Shown here piece after piece: positions 12,336-22,929 of a DNA stretch of 64,000 nt; the first letter of the stretch is position 1, and every line of letters begins with the position of its first letter. The DNA lies in the NCBI GenBank assembly GCA_047967505.1, contig CM106539.1; one strand, 5' to 3'. Under the pieces are notes generated by a model that was given only the letters and a program-made list of their open reading frames with translations, had not been told where the DNA came from and did no database searches. This DNA comes from Dipteris shenzhenensis. Taxonomy: Eukaryota; Polypodiophyta; Polypodiopsida; Gleicheniales. The position numbers and the translations under genes are program-made.

Positions 12336-13010
12336 TCAAGCACCGAATTTTACCGAAATTCTCTTTTCCTCTTCTTTAGGTGGGGGGAAGTATTGTGAAG
12401 ATTCAATCAATCCCTTGAAACTTTCCCACATTGTAGGGCAATTTCTTAGTAAGGTCCTAGTTGGTGTCGTGACTAGGTAGCTTATCAAGCTTGCTAGTGC
12501 GGTGCCATCCAATTGGGGATGTTTTGCATCTTGCTCTATTACCTCTTGGAAGTTGTTGGGATCAATCACTGTGTCAATGCTAGGTGCTGATGGTGCTCTG
12601 TCTTTTGCTGCTGCTGCCATCCTGTTTGCCTCAAATTTTTCTTATTCTTGTTGAACCCATTGCTTCAAGGCTTGGTAGCGCATCTTTTCAATTTCAGCAT
12701 TGGCGTATGCTTCCTTGGCTCCTTAGGTGGCACTTTCCGTAGATGTGCTAGGCATGGTCTCACTATGTTGTGGGATTGGCATGGCTTGTTTTACCAGAGG
12801 GCTCTTTGCTTTTTGTTGTCTTGTTATGATCAAGATCAGCTGTGATGCCACACTTGGTGTTGCCACACTATGATTTTCCACACTTATCATCCCCAGGGGT
12901 ACTTTAGGTTTTACTTTCGTGGTTGGCTGAGGCTTTGTTCTTAGTGGGCAATCCATGCAAGCATGCCCAACTTTGCATTCCCTGCACACAGGTTGGAATG
13001 AAGTGGGGTT
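12336..13010 (-). pseudogene. gypsy gag C-terminal/linker region with zinc knuckle-like motif
   Basis: Two minus-strand pieces (12989-12723 and 12620-12336) lie between gag and protease. The first contains CRECKVGHACMDC, a CX2CX3HX4C motif that looks like a retroviral nucleocapsid knuckle one residue short. The second (starting MAAAAKDRAPSAP) has no motif I recognise but sits where plant gypsy elements carry a gag-pol linker. Frames are broken between the pieces. Confidence 0.65.
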
Positions 13011-13489
13011 ACCCTCAGTGTGGGCATTCTGCTATGCGATGGTTTTCTCCACAACCAAAACACTTGATGGGTGTTCAATATGTGGTGGGTCTTACTTGAT
13101 TTGCATACACTGGGATGAGTCCTTCAACACCATCCATGTAGTACATAGGGTATTATGTTTCATACTCATAGTGAGGTTCCTGCTCTTCAGTTTGGAGTTG
13201 TTGCACTGGAACTACTGGAGCAAGATTGGGAACCCGTGGATATTGCGGAGGATTGGGATTCCTCATTAGTTGAGGCACTTGTGTTCTCACCGGGAGTGGG
13301 TTGAGACATGGCACTTGTGCATTAGGTGCCAATCCAGGTTGTCTGTATGCTAGCGATAGCTATTGGTATTGTTGGGACCGAGGTTGTGCTACCCTAATAT
13401 TGTAGAAGCAAGTATTTACATCATGCCTTGCAGCATTGCAAATGGGGCACCATAAGCATGGGGACTGAGCCACTTCTTGAGTCTGTTCC

Positions 13490-14446
13490 TCAAGATCGGG
13501 CATTCATTGGCTGTATGGTTGGCCATACAATGTGGGCACCAAATATTTTCTCTCCGTGGGTATTGTGGTGGCTGATAGACACGAACTTTTTTTCGATGGC
13601 ATGCATCATTTCTTCTTTTACTCTTAGGGCCATGGCTTCCACTCCATCTTCGGTGATGCGATCTTTGTGGGAAGTGCTTCCCTTCTTTGTAGATTTCTTA
13701 TCGTGATGACTTGATCTATAGCCATTGCTGTCGCTATCAAAATTGGTCATGCCATCCTCTATGTCAATTGCAGCTTCATGAGCGTCACTGAAATGTGCAT
13801 AGATACTGACTTTTTTCATATCCTTGCGAATGGATTTTTTCAGGCCAAAGATGAACCATGCTATGAGGTACTTGTTGTCTGGAAGGGGGTTACATTTTGC
13901 TATTAATCTTTTCATTCTTCCCAAGTGTGTTCTAACTTTTTCTTTCTTGTGCATATCTATATTGTGGAGTTGTAATGCAGGGTCATCTTGTAGCCTTTCT
14001 ATTTGGAATCTTCTTCTGAACTGATCAAATAGTAGTGCCCATGTGGCTCTCTCCTCTACAAGAAGGTCGAGGTACCATTCCAAAGCCTCATCGGTTAGGG
14101 CCATTGGGAACCAAGCGGCTTTGGTTTCATTTGACTGGTTGCCTCCAGCACAACATGCTGGATTGAAGAGTTGAAGGAACTTGGTGGGGTCCCCTCATCC
14201 ATTGTACTTTGGCATTTTTAATTTACCGAAGTGGCATCTGCCATTATTGTTGTTGTGGTTGTGTCATTCTTTAAGGTGTTCTGAAGGAATTTGATCATCA
14301 CTACTTATCACTTCCTCAATTGTAATTTCCTCCATGTTGCTTGTCGATGGTGAGAGGTCAAATTCTTGAAGAGCTGTGAGGGTCGAAGAAAGCTCCTGGA
14401 AGTAGGCAAGTTCTAGTCTTTTTCCTAATCTCAAGTGCATAAACAA
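13490..14446 (-). pseudogene. Ty3/gypsy gag
   Basis: The frame from 14446 to 13490 on the minus strand encodes a retrotransposon Gag core. The capsid-like part reads AAWFPMALTDEALEWYLDLL and LFDQFRRRFQ, as in plant Ty3 Gag. Two TGA codons (one near 14262, one in the MPKYNG stretch near 14190) interrupt the same frame, so this is a pseudogene. A Lys/Ser-rich region follows the core. The capsid protein would package the element RNA in cytoplasmic particles. Confidence 0.85.
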
Positions 14447-14449
14447 GTC

Positions 14450-15363
14450 CTATTTGTGATTTTTAGGTGGGTGCATATGACTGCGAAGTCCGATTATGAT
14501 TTCATCTTCATGGACCCAAAAATGGTCAAAAATAAGCAAGTAGCAGGTCAAAATCTATGCCTACATGAGGCGACTACCGGAGCCCGAAATTGATGGTTAA
14601 ACATGTCAAAACACTTCATTTACAATAGATCTTTACATGCGTGAAATTTGGGTTCAATCCGGGTACAATTTGTACTTTAAACGGTCATGATACGGGTTCC
14701 CAAAAAAGGAGTCAAAATTGTTAGGGGGGTTACTAGTGGGCAACTAACCTAGCCTAATGTTTACTAACCTAACGAGGGGAGGGGAAAAAAGGGGAGGGGG
14801 TGTAGAGAGAGGTAGAGAGATGGTGGAGATTGAGGGGTGGTGGAGGAGATGGGAGATCGTGGGGGAGGAAAAAAAAGGGGAGATGTGGTGTAGAGAGAGG
14901 TAGAAAGATGGTGGAGGGAAAGAGGATGGTTACCTTGAGTGGGGGAGATGGGGGATGGATGAAAAAAGTGGAGGTGGTGGGGAGGAAGATGATGGGAGGT
15001 AGAGATGGAGATGGAAGGGGGGGGTCACCAAAAAAGTGGTGGTGGAGGTGGTGGACGAAAAATAGAGAAAGACAAAAATTATGGGGGCTTATCTGAATTT
15101 GGAGAAGGAAGTGGCTAGCAAAAGGGTGGGGAAAGAAATGAGGGGGATTGGTGTTGCTTTTGTAGGATGTGGGGGGATTAAGGGTTAATTTTGGGTGTTT
15201 AGTGTATTAATGTGATTTCGCAAGTCAACATTATCCTTTTGCATTATTTGGAAGCATGTTTTCACTCCTTTGCCTTGAGGGATGTATCTTGTATGGTTTT
15301 TCATAGGGGGTTCTTTTTTCACACATGCAAGCATGTGCTCCGCTTTCACTTTAGGCGCTAACC
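14450..15363 (-). other. gypsy 5' leader with purine-rich tract
   Basis: No gene is seen between the PBS and gag. The plus strand from about 14770 to 15180 is strongly purine-rich (GGGGAGGGG, GGTGGAGG, GAGAGAGGTAGAG), so the element's sense strand is pyrimidine-rich. A four-tract G-run lies at 14776-14800. Confidence 0.6.
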
Positions 15364-15381
15364 TCCTTGGAAACGGTGCCA
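15364..15381 (-). promoter_or_regulatory. gypsy primer-binding site, Asp-tRNA-like
   Basis: On the minus strand, TGGCACCGTTTCCAAGGA lies two bases after the LTR end. It resembles the TGGCGCCGTTGCC-type site complementary to Asp tRNA used by several plant non-chromovirus gypsy elements. Confidence 0.7.
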
Positions 15382-15383
15382 AA

Positions 15384-15822
15384 TGTTGTCTCAATTTTAC
15401 CCAATTACAAGTTTTGAGGGTGTTGGTCACCTACAGTCGTGTCATTGCTCATTGTAGCATAGGTGTTCACAAGTGTAGCATAGGTCATTAGATTGTGTTC
15501 CATTGAGAGGTGTAGGCTAAAGTGTGGAAAGCAGATCTCATGCATATGTGAATGAGAAAGAGGGCTTGATGATAACGATTGATGGAGGCTCTCGCCTCCA
15601 CGGGAGTTCAAGGGTTTAGAAGGGGATTTCAGTGTTAGAAGTGGGGACAGGGTTGAGATAGTTAACTAGGAGTTCCAGGGTTCAGAGGGGGTTGCAGGGT
15701 TTAGGAGGAGTCCAAGGTTGAGGAGTGGAGAGCTAGTCTCCTTCGCAGATTCGAGGGGTAAGGGTTGAGGAGAAGGGAGGGAGGAGGAGGGAGGAGGGAG
15801 GAGGAGGAGAAGGGAGGAGGAT
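15384..15822 (-). repeat. gypsy 5' LTR, truncated at its outer end
   Basis: On the minus strand the LTR ends GAGACAACA, two bases before the PBS. A second copy in opposite orientation lies at about 45600-45985 and ends at the same bases, which confirms it as an LTR. Its outer end is a (GGA)n tract (15770-15821) that runs straight into a truncated E3 LTR, so the gypsy LTR start is lost. Confidence 0.75.
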
Positions 15823-16042
15823 GTACAAAGAAATAGAAGAACCCTATATGTGGGTCTCAAACCAAACTCAACTAACTAAGCTGGCATACTAACTGAGCCA
15901 CAAACTAGAGTAGATAAGGATAGCTGTCATCCAGCTATTATTCGTGGGCAGTGTACCAACCGCATCTCCAGCTAACAAGTCGGTGACATAAATACACAAC
16001 GGTCACCCTGGCATATCGCGAGTGGAGCTCGATATCTCAACA
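15823..16042 (-). repeat. E3 3' LTR, truncated (220 of 352 bp)
   Basis: Its sequence matches the E1 and E3 LTRs from the TGTTGAGATATC start (at 16042) as far as GTACAAAG at 15823. There it jumps to the (GGA)n tract of the gypsy LTR. About 130 bp of the LTR 3' end are missing. Confidence 0.88.
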
Positions 16043-19000
16043 CTCCCTCTCGAGCTCAATCCCAATTCTTGCACACCAAGTAGGTCTCTGAACTTGCACA
16101 GCTTCTCTGCGCCCAATGCTTTTGTGAATATGTTAGCTACCTGATCCTCTGTGCTGACATAAACTAGATCAATAAGACCTAGTAACACTTTCTCCCGCAC
16201 ATAATGATAATGCACCTCAATGTGCTTTGTTCTAGCATGAAAGACTGGGTTCTTTGCCAAGTGTATACTGCTCATGTTGTCACAATAAATGACAACTGGC
16301 CCATTTGTAGACTGATGCATATCATAAAGTAGCTTATGCAACCAAGCTACCTCACATGCAGCCATTGCTGTGCCCCTGTACTCAGCCTCTGTGCTCGACA
16401 AGGCAATTGTAGGCTGTTTCTTGTTGCTCCAAGTGACTGCAGCACTCCCAAAAGAGAACACATATCCACTGGTAGATCGTCTATCAGAAATACTACCAGC
16501 CCAATCAGCATCTGTGTATCCATGCAACTGTATATGAACCCTAGCCTCATAAAATAGTCCATACTGCAATGTGGACTTCACATACCTGAGTATGCGTCTA
16601 GCTGCATCCAAATGCGGTTTCCTTGGAGCCTGCATAAACTGACTTACCAATCCAATAGCATAGCTTAAATCTGGCCTGGTAATGGTCATATAAATCAAAC
16701 TTCCTACTATGCGTCTGTACATAGTAGGGTCTTCCAGAAGCTCACCTGCATCTGCGCTCAGCTTCACATTCTGCTCCAAAGGAATTGAATGGGTTTACAG
16801 CCTGTCATCCCATATTTGGACAGCATGTCCAGTCCATACTACCTCTGCAAGAGCTGTATCCCACTTGGTGATCTAATCACCTCAATGCCCGAGAAATAAC
16901 GCAGCTCTCCCAAATCGTTCATCTCAAACTTTTGCCTCAATAGCATTTTCACATGAAGGATATCTTCATCACTATCACCTGTGATGATCAAATCATCAAC
17001 ATAAATGACAAGTAGCATAATCCCTTTCTCTGTTTTTCTCACATAGAGTGAGAAATCTGCCTTGGAAATTTGAAAGCCAATAGTGACAAGATACTGTCCT
17101 ATCTTGTCCGACCATGCTCTAGGTGCTTGCTTCAAGCCATACAAGGCTTTCTTCAACCTGCAAACAAACTCAGGATGAATAGCATGAACATAACCTGCTG
17201 GCTACTCCATAAAGACCTCTTCTTGCAAATCACCATGCAAGAAGGCATTCTTTACATCCATCTGATGTAAAGACCATCCCTTTGATGTAGCCATAGCAAT
17301 GGCTACTCTTATGGTTGCCATCCTTGCAACCGGGCTGAAAGTTTCTTCATAATCAATGCCATATGTCTGTGCATACCCCTTGATAACTAATCTTGCCTTG
17401 TATCTATTCACAGAACCATCTGCATTGTGCTTGATCTTATAAACCCACTTACAGCCTATTGCATTCTTGTCTTTAGGCAAAGGCACCAATTCCCATGTAG
17501 CATTTGCATCCAAGGCATCCATTTCTTCATCCATGGCTTTCTCCCATTTTTCATTTCCCATGGCTTGCTCAAAAGAAGTGGGTTCTGGTTCCTGTATCAC
17601 TTTGACCATATAGGCATAGTGAATGGCTGTAAATCCATCATATTTTAGCCTATCCACAGGATACCTAACCCTGGTAGACCTGCGCAAAATAGGCTCACTT
17701 CCAGGTGCTCTCAAAACATCCCTAGTCTTCCTTACTCCAGGTGTAACAACAGAAGGAATACCCAACTCATCATCAATGCTCTGTTCTGAGCCACTAGATT
17801 CACCATCCACATAAGAGTGACCTGCATTCACATCAAACATGGGCTGATCTACCTTCTCTTTTCCTTTTCGTGATACTTGCATACCACTCTCTGCATTGCT
17901 TTGAGGAGATTCTCCTGATCTCAATCTACCTGCCCATGGCGAAGTATGTAAACCACTGCTAGAGGACACTTTAGGTCCACTAATATTTTGTGATTGCTGC
18001 TGTGAATTCTATGCAGCATTACCATTTTGTGCATCTACATCAATCATTACATTTATTGGTTTATACCAGCTGCTCATCTCATCAAAAACATCTCTACTCA
18101 CTGTGAACTTTCGTGTAGAAGGGTTATAGCATCTATACCCTTTCTACTACAGAGAATAACCAATAAAGATGCACTTCTCAGCTTTTGGATCCAACTTGGA
18201 CCTCAACTCATCTGGCACATGAACATAGGCAATGCAACCAAAAATTTTCAAATGAGAAATGTCTGGTTTCCTACCAGTATACATCTCCTCTGGCGTCATG
18301 CCATGTATTGCTGCAGTGGGAGTCCTGTTCATTATATAAACTGCTGTAGCAACTGCTTCGGCCCAATAATAATCTGGTAGATCTTTTTCATTTAGCATGG
18401 CCCGAGATACCTCTCCAATATGCCTGTTTTTCCTTTCTGCAATTCCATTTTGCTGTGGGGTATGATTGCATGAATATTGTTGCTTTATGCCATGCTCCTG
18501 CAGGAACCTTGCAAACTCATTTGAGAGGTACTCTCCCCCTCCATCTGACCTTAGGCATTTTATTTGCAGGCCTGTTTCTTTTTCAACTATAGCTTTAAAA
18601 GCTTTGAAGTGCCCAAACACTTCACTTTTCTTTTTCATAAAATACACCCAAAGTTTTCTGCCAAAGTCATCAATAAATGTGACAAAAGAGTGACAGCCTC
18701 CAATAGATGCAGCTTTAGTAGTCCACACATCAGAGTGGATTAATTCCAATGGCTTTTTACTCTCTTGAACATGCTTAGGAAATGGTTTCCTTGCCTGTTT
18801 TCCAAATTGACAGGCTTCACACACCTTATGCATTTTTGCAACCTTGAATTTAGGCAATCCTGCAACAATATTTTGGGCTTGCATTGATTTAAGTCGTTGT
18901 ATATTAACATGACTAATGCGTTTGTGCTAGATATCAATATCTGCAACTACACCGGTCCCATGTGCAAACATTGCTGCACTCAATTCAGGCATGTTCGCAT

Positions 19001-19475
19001 CCAACGTAAACATCCTGCCCTTCTTCTTTCCTTTTGCTATCAAGCGACCATTATTTTTCATATCCTCAACAAAGCATCCATGAGGATTAAATCTGACCTG
19101 CAAGCCCTGCTCAACCATCTGACCAATAGAAACCAGGTTCTTGGTGATGTTTGGGACATGAAATACATCAGATAAGTATTTCTTTTTCCCATCCTGCATA
19201 GACAAAGGAATTTTGCTAATCTGCACAATAGGATGTGCAGTATCATCACCAGTCTCCACAAATCCTGGTTTTTCCATTTTCCTTGCATCCTACATCCATT
19301 CAGCATGACCTCTCATGTGGTTTGATGCACCTGAGTCAACATACCACACATCATTGCTTTCTTCTGCACTTGTCACAGAATTTGTCATATGCTGCACCAT
19401 AAACAAATGCTCATTTCTGTCATCACCCTGTCTACTAGAGGATGCATAATTTCCTTGCTGCAATTTTCCATTCAT
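16003..19475 (-). pseudogene. copia pol of E3: protease, integrase, RT, RNase H
   Basis: From 19475 down to 16839 one frame is interrupted only by nonsense codons; the last part (16779-16003) is shifted. Domains in order are protease (WYVDSGASNHMRG), pre-integrase with CEACQFGK, integrase (FIDDFGRKLW, LRSDGGGEYLS, PQQNGIAERKN), RT ([24 protein letters not shown]) and RNase H (YTDADWAGS, LSSTEAEYRGTA). Stops occur after FME, LLQR, GYSL, DIDI and AEWM. In relatives these positions are mostly Gln (CAG) or Trp (TGG), so nearly all are C-to-T or G-to-A changes. The catalytic YVDD is intact. The N-terminal part stops exactly where the DNA transposon begins. Confidence 0.93.
19473..19475. repeat. 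probable target-site duplication of the DNA transposon, left copy (CAT)
   Basis: CAT at 19473-19475 and again at 31255-31257 flank the element. An alternative reading is a 6-bp duplication (ATTCAT at 19470-19475 against ATGCAT at 31252-31257) with one mismatch. Either way removal takes out 11,782 bp and leaves the E3 coding frame and local length equal to those of E2. Confidence 0.6.
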
Positions 19476-19504
19476 TAGGGAAAAAGGGAACTCATTTTGG
19501 GGCC
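19476..19504 (+). repeat. left terminal inverted repeat
   Basis: Twenty-nine bases starting TAGGGAAAAAGGGAACTC and ending GGGGCC. They match the reverse complement of 31223-31251 except at positions 5 (G/A) and 15 (A/G). Confidence 0.9.
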
Positions 19505-19873
19505 CTGTAAGAAATTCACTATTTTTTGATTTATTTCTCTCCTAAAAGACCTGAAAAATAGTAAAATACGGAAACATGGCTCAGATTTGTCAGTAAGGAC
19601 TACAGAACTGTCAATTCAAAAAGGAATAAGATAATCTTTTGTCTGACTAACACGATTTTGTATTAAATATCCTCTTAGATTTTTTTTTGTTTACCAAAGA
19701 TTCCGCATCTCTTTGGCCGATTTGTGCAGGTCTTTCATTAAGAGTCCATCACTGAACTTAGTGATTGCAAGTTTTCAAAATCTTCACATGGATACTGCCA
19801 CACTTCCACGATTCATGTTACAAAATGACTATGAGATTGAAAAACAAACTTCGCAACCTAAGGAGCACAAAAA

Positions 19874-22520
19874 ATGGCCGATACTAGTGAGTCACTATCT
19901 GAGAAGAAGCGATTACACCATCTTCACATCGACTTGGAAGAACAATATGCTCCAGCACAAAAAAGACGAAAGGATACGGTGCTGAATGCTCAATAGCAGG
20001 AAAATATGAGAAGAGAAGGGCTTCAACATATTGACTTATGGTGCGATGGAAGCATATATCCAAAATGTCAAGTAAAAAACTCTACACCTCCATTTGTCAA
20101 TCCCACCACATTACTGAGGTTTGCCGGCGATGGACAAAATGGACTTCTTGGTTATATTTCAGCGCAGTCTGCATTTGCGGAAACGTATAAAATGATGTAC
20201 CTACAAGAAAAGGGGGCCAAGATGGAGGAGATAGCCATTCGTGCAAAATTGGAGCAGCAGTTGCAGAATGAAATTGAGGAGCATTCAAAGAGTAAAAAAG
20301 AGTTGACAAGAGCAAGAAAGAAGAGAACCGTGCTTGGAGACAGACAACGTAGCAGGAAGATTAAAAACATTGCAAATTTGAAGGCTGGGACTGGTGGATG
20401 CAAGCGATGAATTCAGGAAGCAAGGTTTAGATTGAAATTTATCATTTTGTATACTCAAAAAGGCTCTCTTCCAGACTATATCTATTTCGTTGATTGTCGC
20501 AAAATAAGAATGGAGGTGCTGAATAATATAGTCATATTGTGTTGTTACTACAGGAAATTATTGGAGCCTACAAAAGAAAATATGGACCCGAACCTTCTTC
20601 CTGTTAAACAAATGAAAGGATTGCTTTCTTGCGGTGTAGCAAAAGGTTTGATTGAGGAAAAAAAATACAAAACAGTCAAACGCAATGTTGTAGAGGACTT
20701 TGTATCCAATAATCAAGTTGATGGCACTATAATCCAAGAGGCTCTTGATGTTAGTGGAGTTAGCAGGAAGAAATATAGTTCGATTTTCCATGCGATATCC
20801 TCAACTCTGAAAGATCAAAGGATTAAACGAGTTTTACTGCCAAATCCAGCAACCGTGTGGAGGATAAGAGATCATTTGAATGAAAGTATAGATGAATTTA
20901 TTGGGCAATATATCCATATTGAAGAAATATTTCATGGTGTTAAAGGAACCACTGTGTATGATCCTTGGAACAATATATTTTTAGATCTGCAACAACTTCA
21001 AAAAAGAATGGTCGAGTTTTATGGAATAACATTTGAGGAGTGCAAAGGCATTTTGAAATTTGTTATCAAACTGGATGAGTGTGAGGTTGTAAAGGAAAAG
21101 AAAATGGAAAGAGTTACTATTACATTGATGAATGGAGCGATTGATACATCATTGACTGAAGCGAGTTCGAAGTATTTTAGTGTGCAGTCAGAGAAACACA
21201 TATGGTGGTTAGGCTCATTCTAGGTATGATCATGGGTTGTTTTATACTTGATTTTGGTCATTGTTTTCAAATCTGATATAGTAATACTTTTGTTTTCTAT
21301 AATCTCGTAGGTGAAGACCGAAGACCATGAAACACTAGATTGGGTGTTTCACCACACGGAAATACCAACAATAATCAAAAGACAAGTGCAAGGCGAGAAT
21401 CTCCATGTTGTAGGAAAAGGTGATTTCAAGTAGAGTGGCACATGGCCGGGGATCTTAAAACACTTAAGTGCATGTATAACATTAGTAAAGGAGGCAACTC
21501 AAAGTCTTCTTGTCTTTACTGCAAAGAATCAGCTCAAGTAATGGATTCAAAATGGTGGAAGAGAGCACCTAATAGAGATAAAGTTGACCCTGACTTCGCC
21601 ATTCTGGACATTCCACTATGTAATGTTCACATTTGCACATTGCATGGTCTATGTCGAATTATTGAGAAATTGGTATTTTTATATATTGGATTTGCTTGGA
21701 AACTCCGTCCCAAAAAAAATAGAAAGGATGCTCTTCAAGCATTGGAAAAAGTGTTATCCGATATAGGTCTGCATGGAGGAGATGTTCAAATCACAAAGGA
21801 TTTTAAAAAGTCTACCAATGGCAAGGAGGTACCAATCAAGCCCTCTATTGGTGGTGTTAAGGCAAGAAGATTCTTGTCTCGACCCAAACACAGTAAGCAA
21901 GTAAGGCAAGGTAGAGTAGTTTCAAAGATTAATTATGGATTGTGGAAGCAAGTCCATAATGCTGTGAAAGATCATGAGGCAGATGGGGAAGCACGAAATA
22001 GGAAGGCAGAGGTGTGGAGGTCTCTTGATCAACTCTTCATGTTCTATGACAAAGTAACATGGACAAAGAGTGATTACAAGAACTTTGAGGAGGCAATTAA
22101 ACATTTTGGAAAGTCAATGAAAGACGCGTGGACAACCTGCAATATAACTCACTACATGGTAAGGTTATGTCTTTTTCTTTTACTTAAGTGTGATCTTCTT
22201 TTTTTTTATTACTTACTATGCATTCTTATGTCTTACAGCATATCATATACAACCACCTTCCCTATTTTGTCAAAAAGTATGGATGCCTAGCTATTTGGTC
22301 TACCCAAGGCATGGAGAAGTCTCACTACATGGCACGTAATGCATTTTTTAGACACACACAACACTATGGAGGGAGTCAGAAGGCGAATAGTCTGAAGGAA
22401 GTCTTCCAATGGTTTTACCGAGGCATACTACAGAGGCTGCATGCTAAAAGAAAAGTTGCTAGCTCCAAAATCAAGCTTGCTTTTCTTCTAGCCCAAAAGC
22501 AAAGCGAAGACAAGCTCTAG
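19874..22520 (+). pseudogene. gene A: DDE-type transposase-like protein, spliced, with coiled-coil N-terminus
   Basis: Four exons can be joined: 19874-20424, 20554-21223, 21311-22158 and 22239-22520, about 780 codons, with GT/AG borders and matching phases. The first exon has a charged coiled-coil-like part (KLEQQLQNEIEEHSKSKKEL). Three stops lie in frame: TAG 19994, TGA 20408 (likely from CGA) and TAG 21221 (likely the CAG of a CAG|GT donor). One frameshift lies near 21420. Candidate catalytic residues are Asp in FVIKLDECEVVKEKK, Asp in HMAGDLKTLKCMYN followed by SSCLYC and HICTLHGLCRIIEKL, and Glu in STQGMEKSHY. Asp, then CxxC, then His, then Glu is the arrangement seen in several eukaryotic cut-and-paste transposase superfamilies. 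I cannot assign a superfamily; CACTA-like or KDZ-like are possible. Position next to the left TIR fits a transposase. Confidence 0.7.
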
Positions 22521-22929
22521 ACAATTCAATTGCAGCAGAGAGACATAGACAATGGAGGGAATCAAAGATATTTAGAAACCATAAATGGACAAGTAAACAT
22601 GAATAGGACTCATTTGTAACTTATTGGTGTTATGTCCACATGTTTTCAAACTCATTCAATAGAATTTTTTTTAGTGGAACAAGTGACTCTTGGTGTTATG
22701 CATGAAAAGTATTTCAATGTGAAACATATGATCTGAACTTAATACAATTTGTTTACAATTTCAATATATTGTTCATTTAATATTTAACGACACCACTCTA
22801 TGTAAATGTACAAATCATTTCATCATCAACTTATTAATCATTTATACAAGATCATACCAGATATCAAAGACTTTATACAAATCAGTTCAAATTTAATATA
22901 ATGTTTGTGCTATATTCGATGACTAAATC
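22521..22929. other. spacer between convergent genes A and B
   Basis: AT-rich, no ORF of note. Genes A (+) and B (-) end on either side, so it should hold their 3' UTRs and polyadenylation signals. Confidence 0.5.

Noticed and set aside
14830-15096. Gly/Arg-rich plus-strand ORF
   Set aside because: It only reflects the purine-rich leader of the gypsy element, antisense to it.
16003-16779. Independent small gene on the minus strand
   Set aside because: It is the RT/RNase H end of E3, shifted by one frameshift from the rest of pol.
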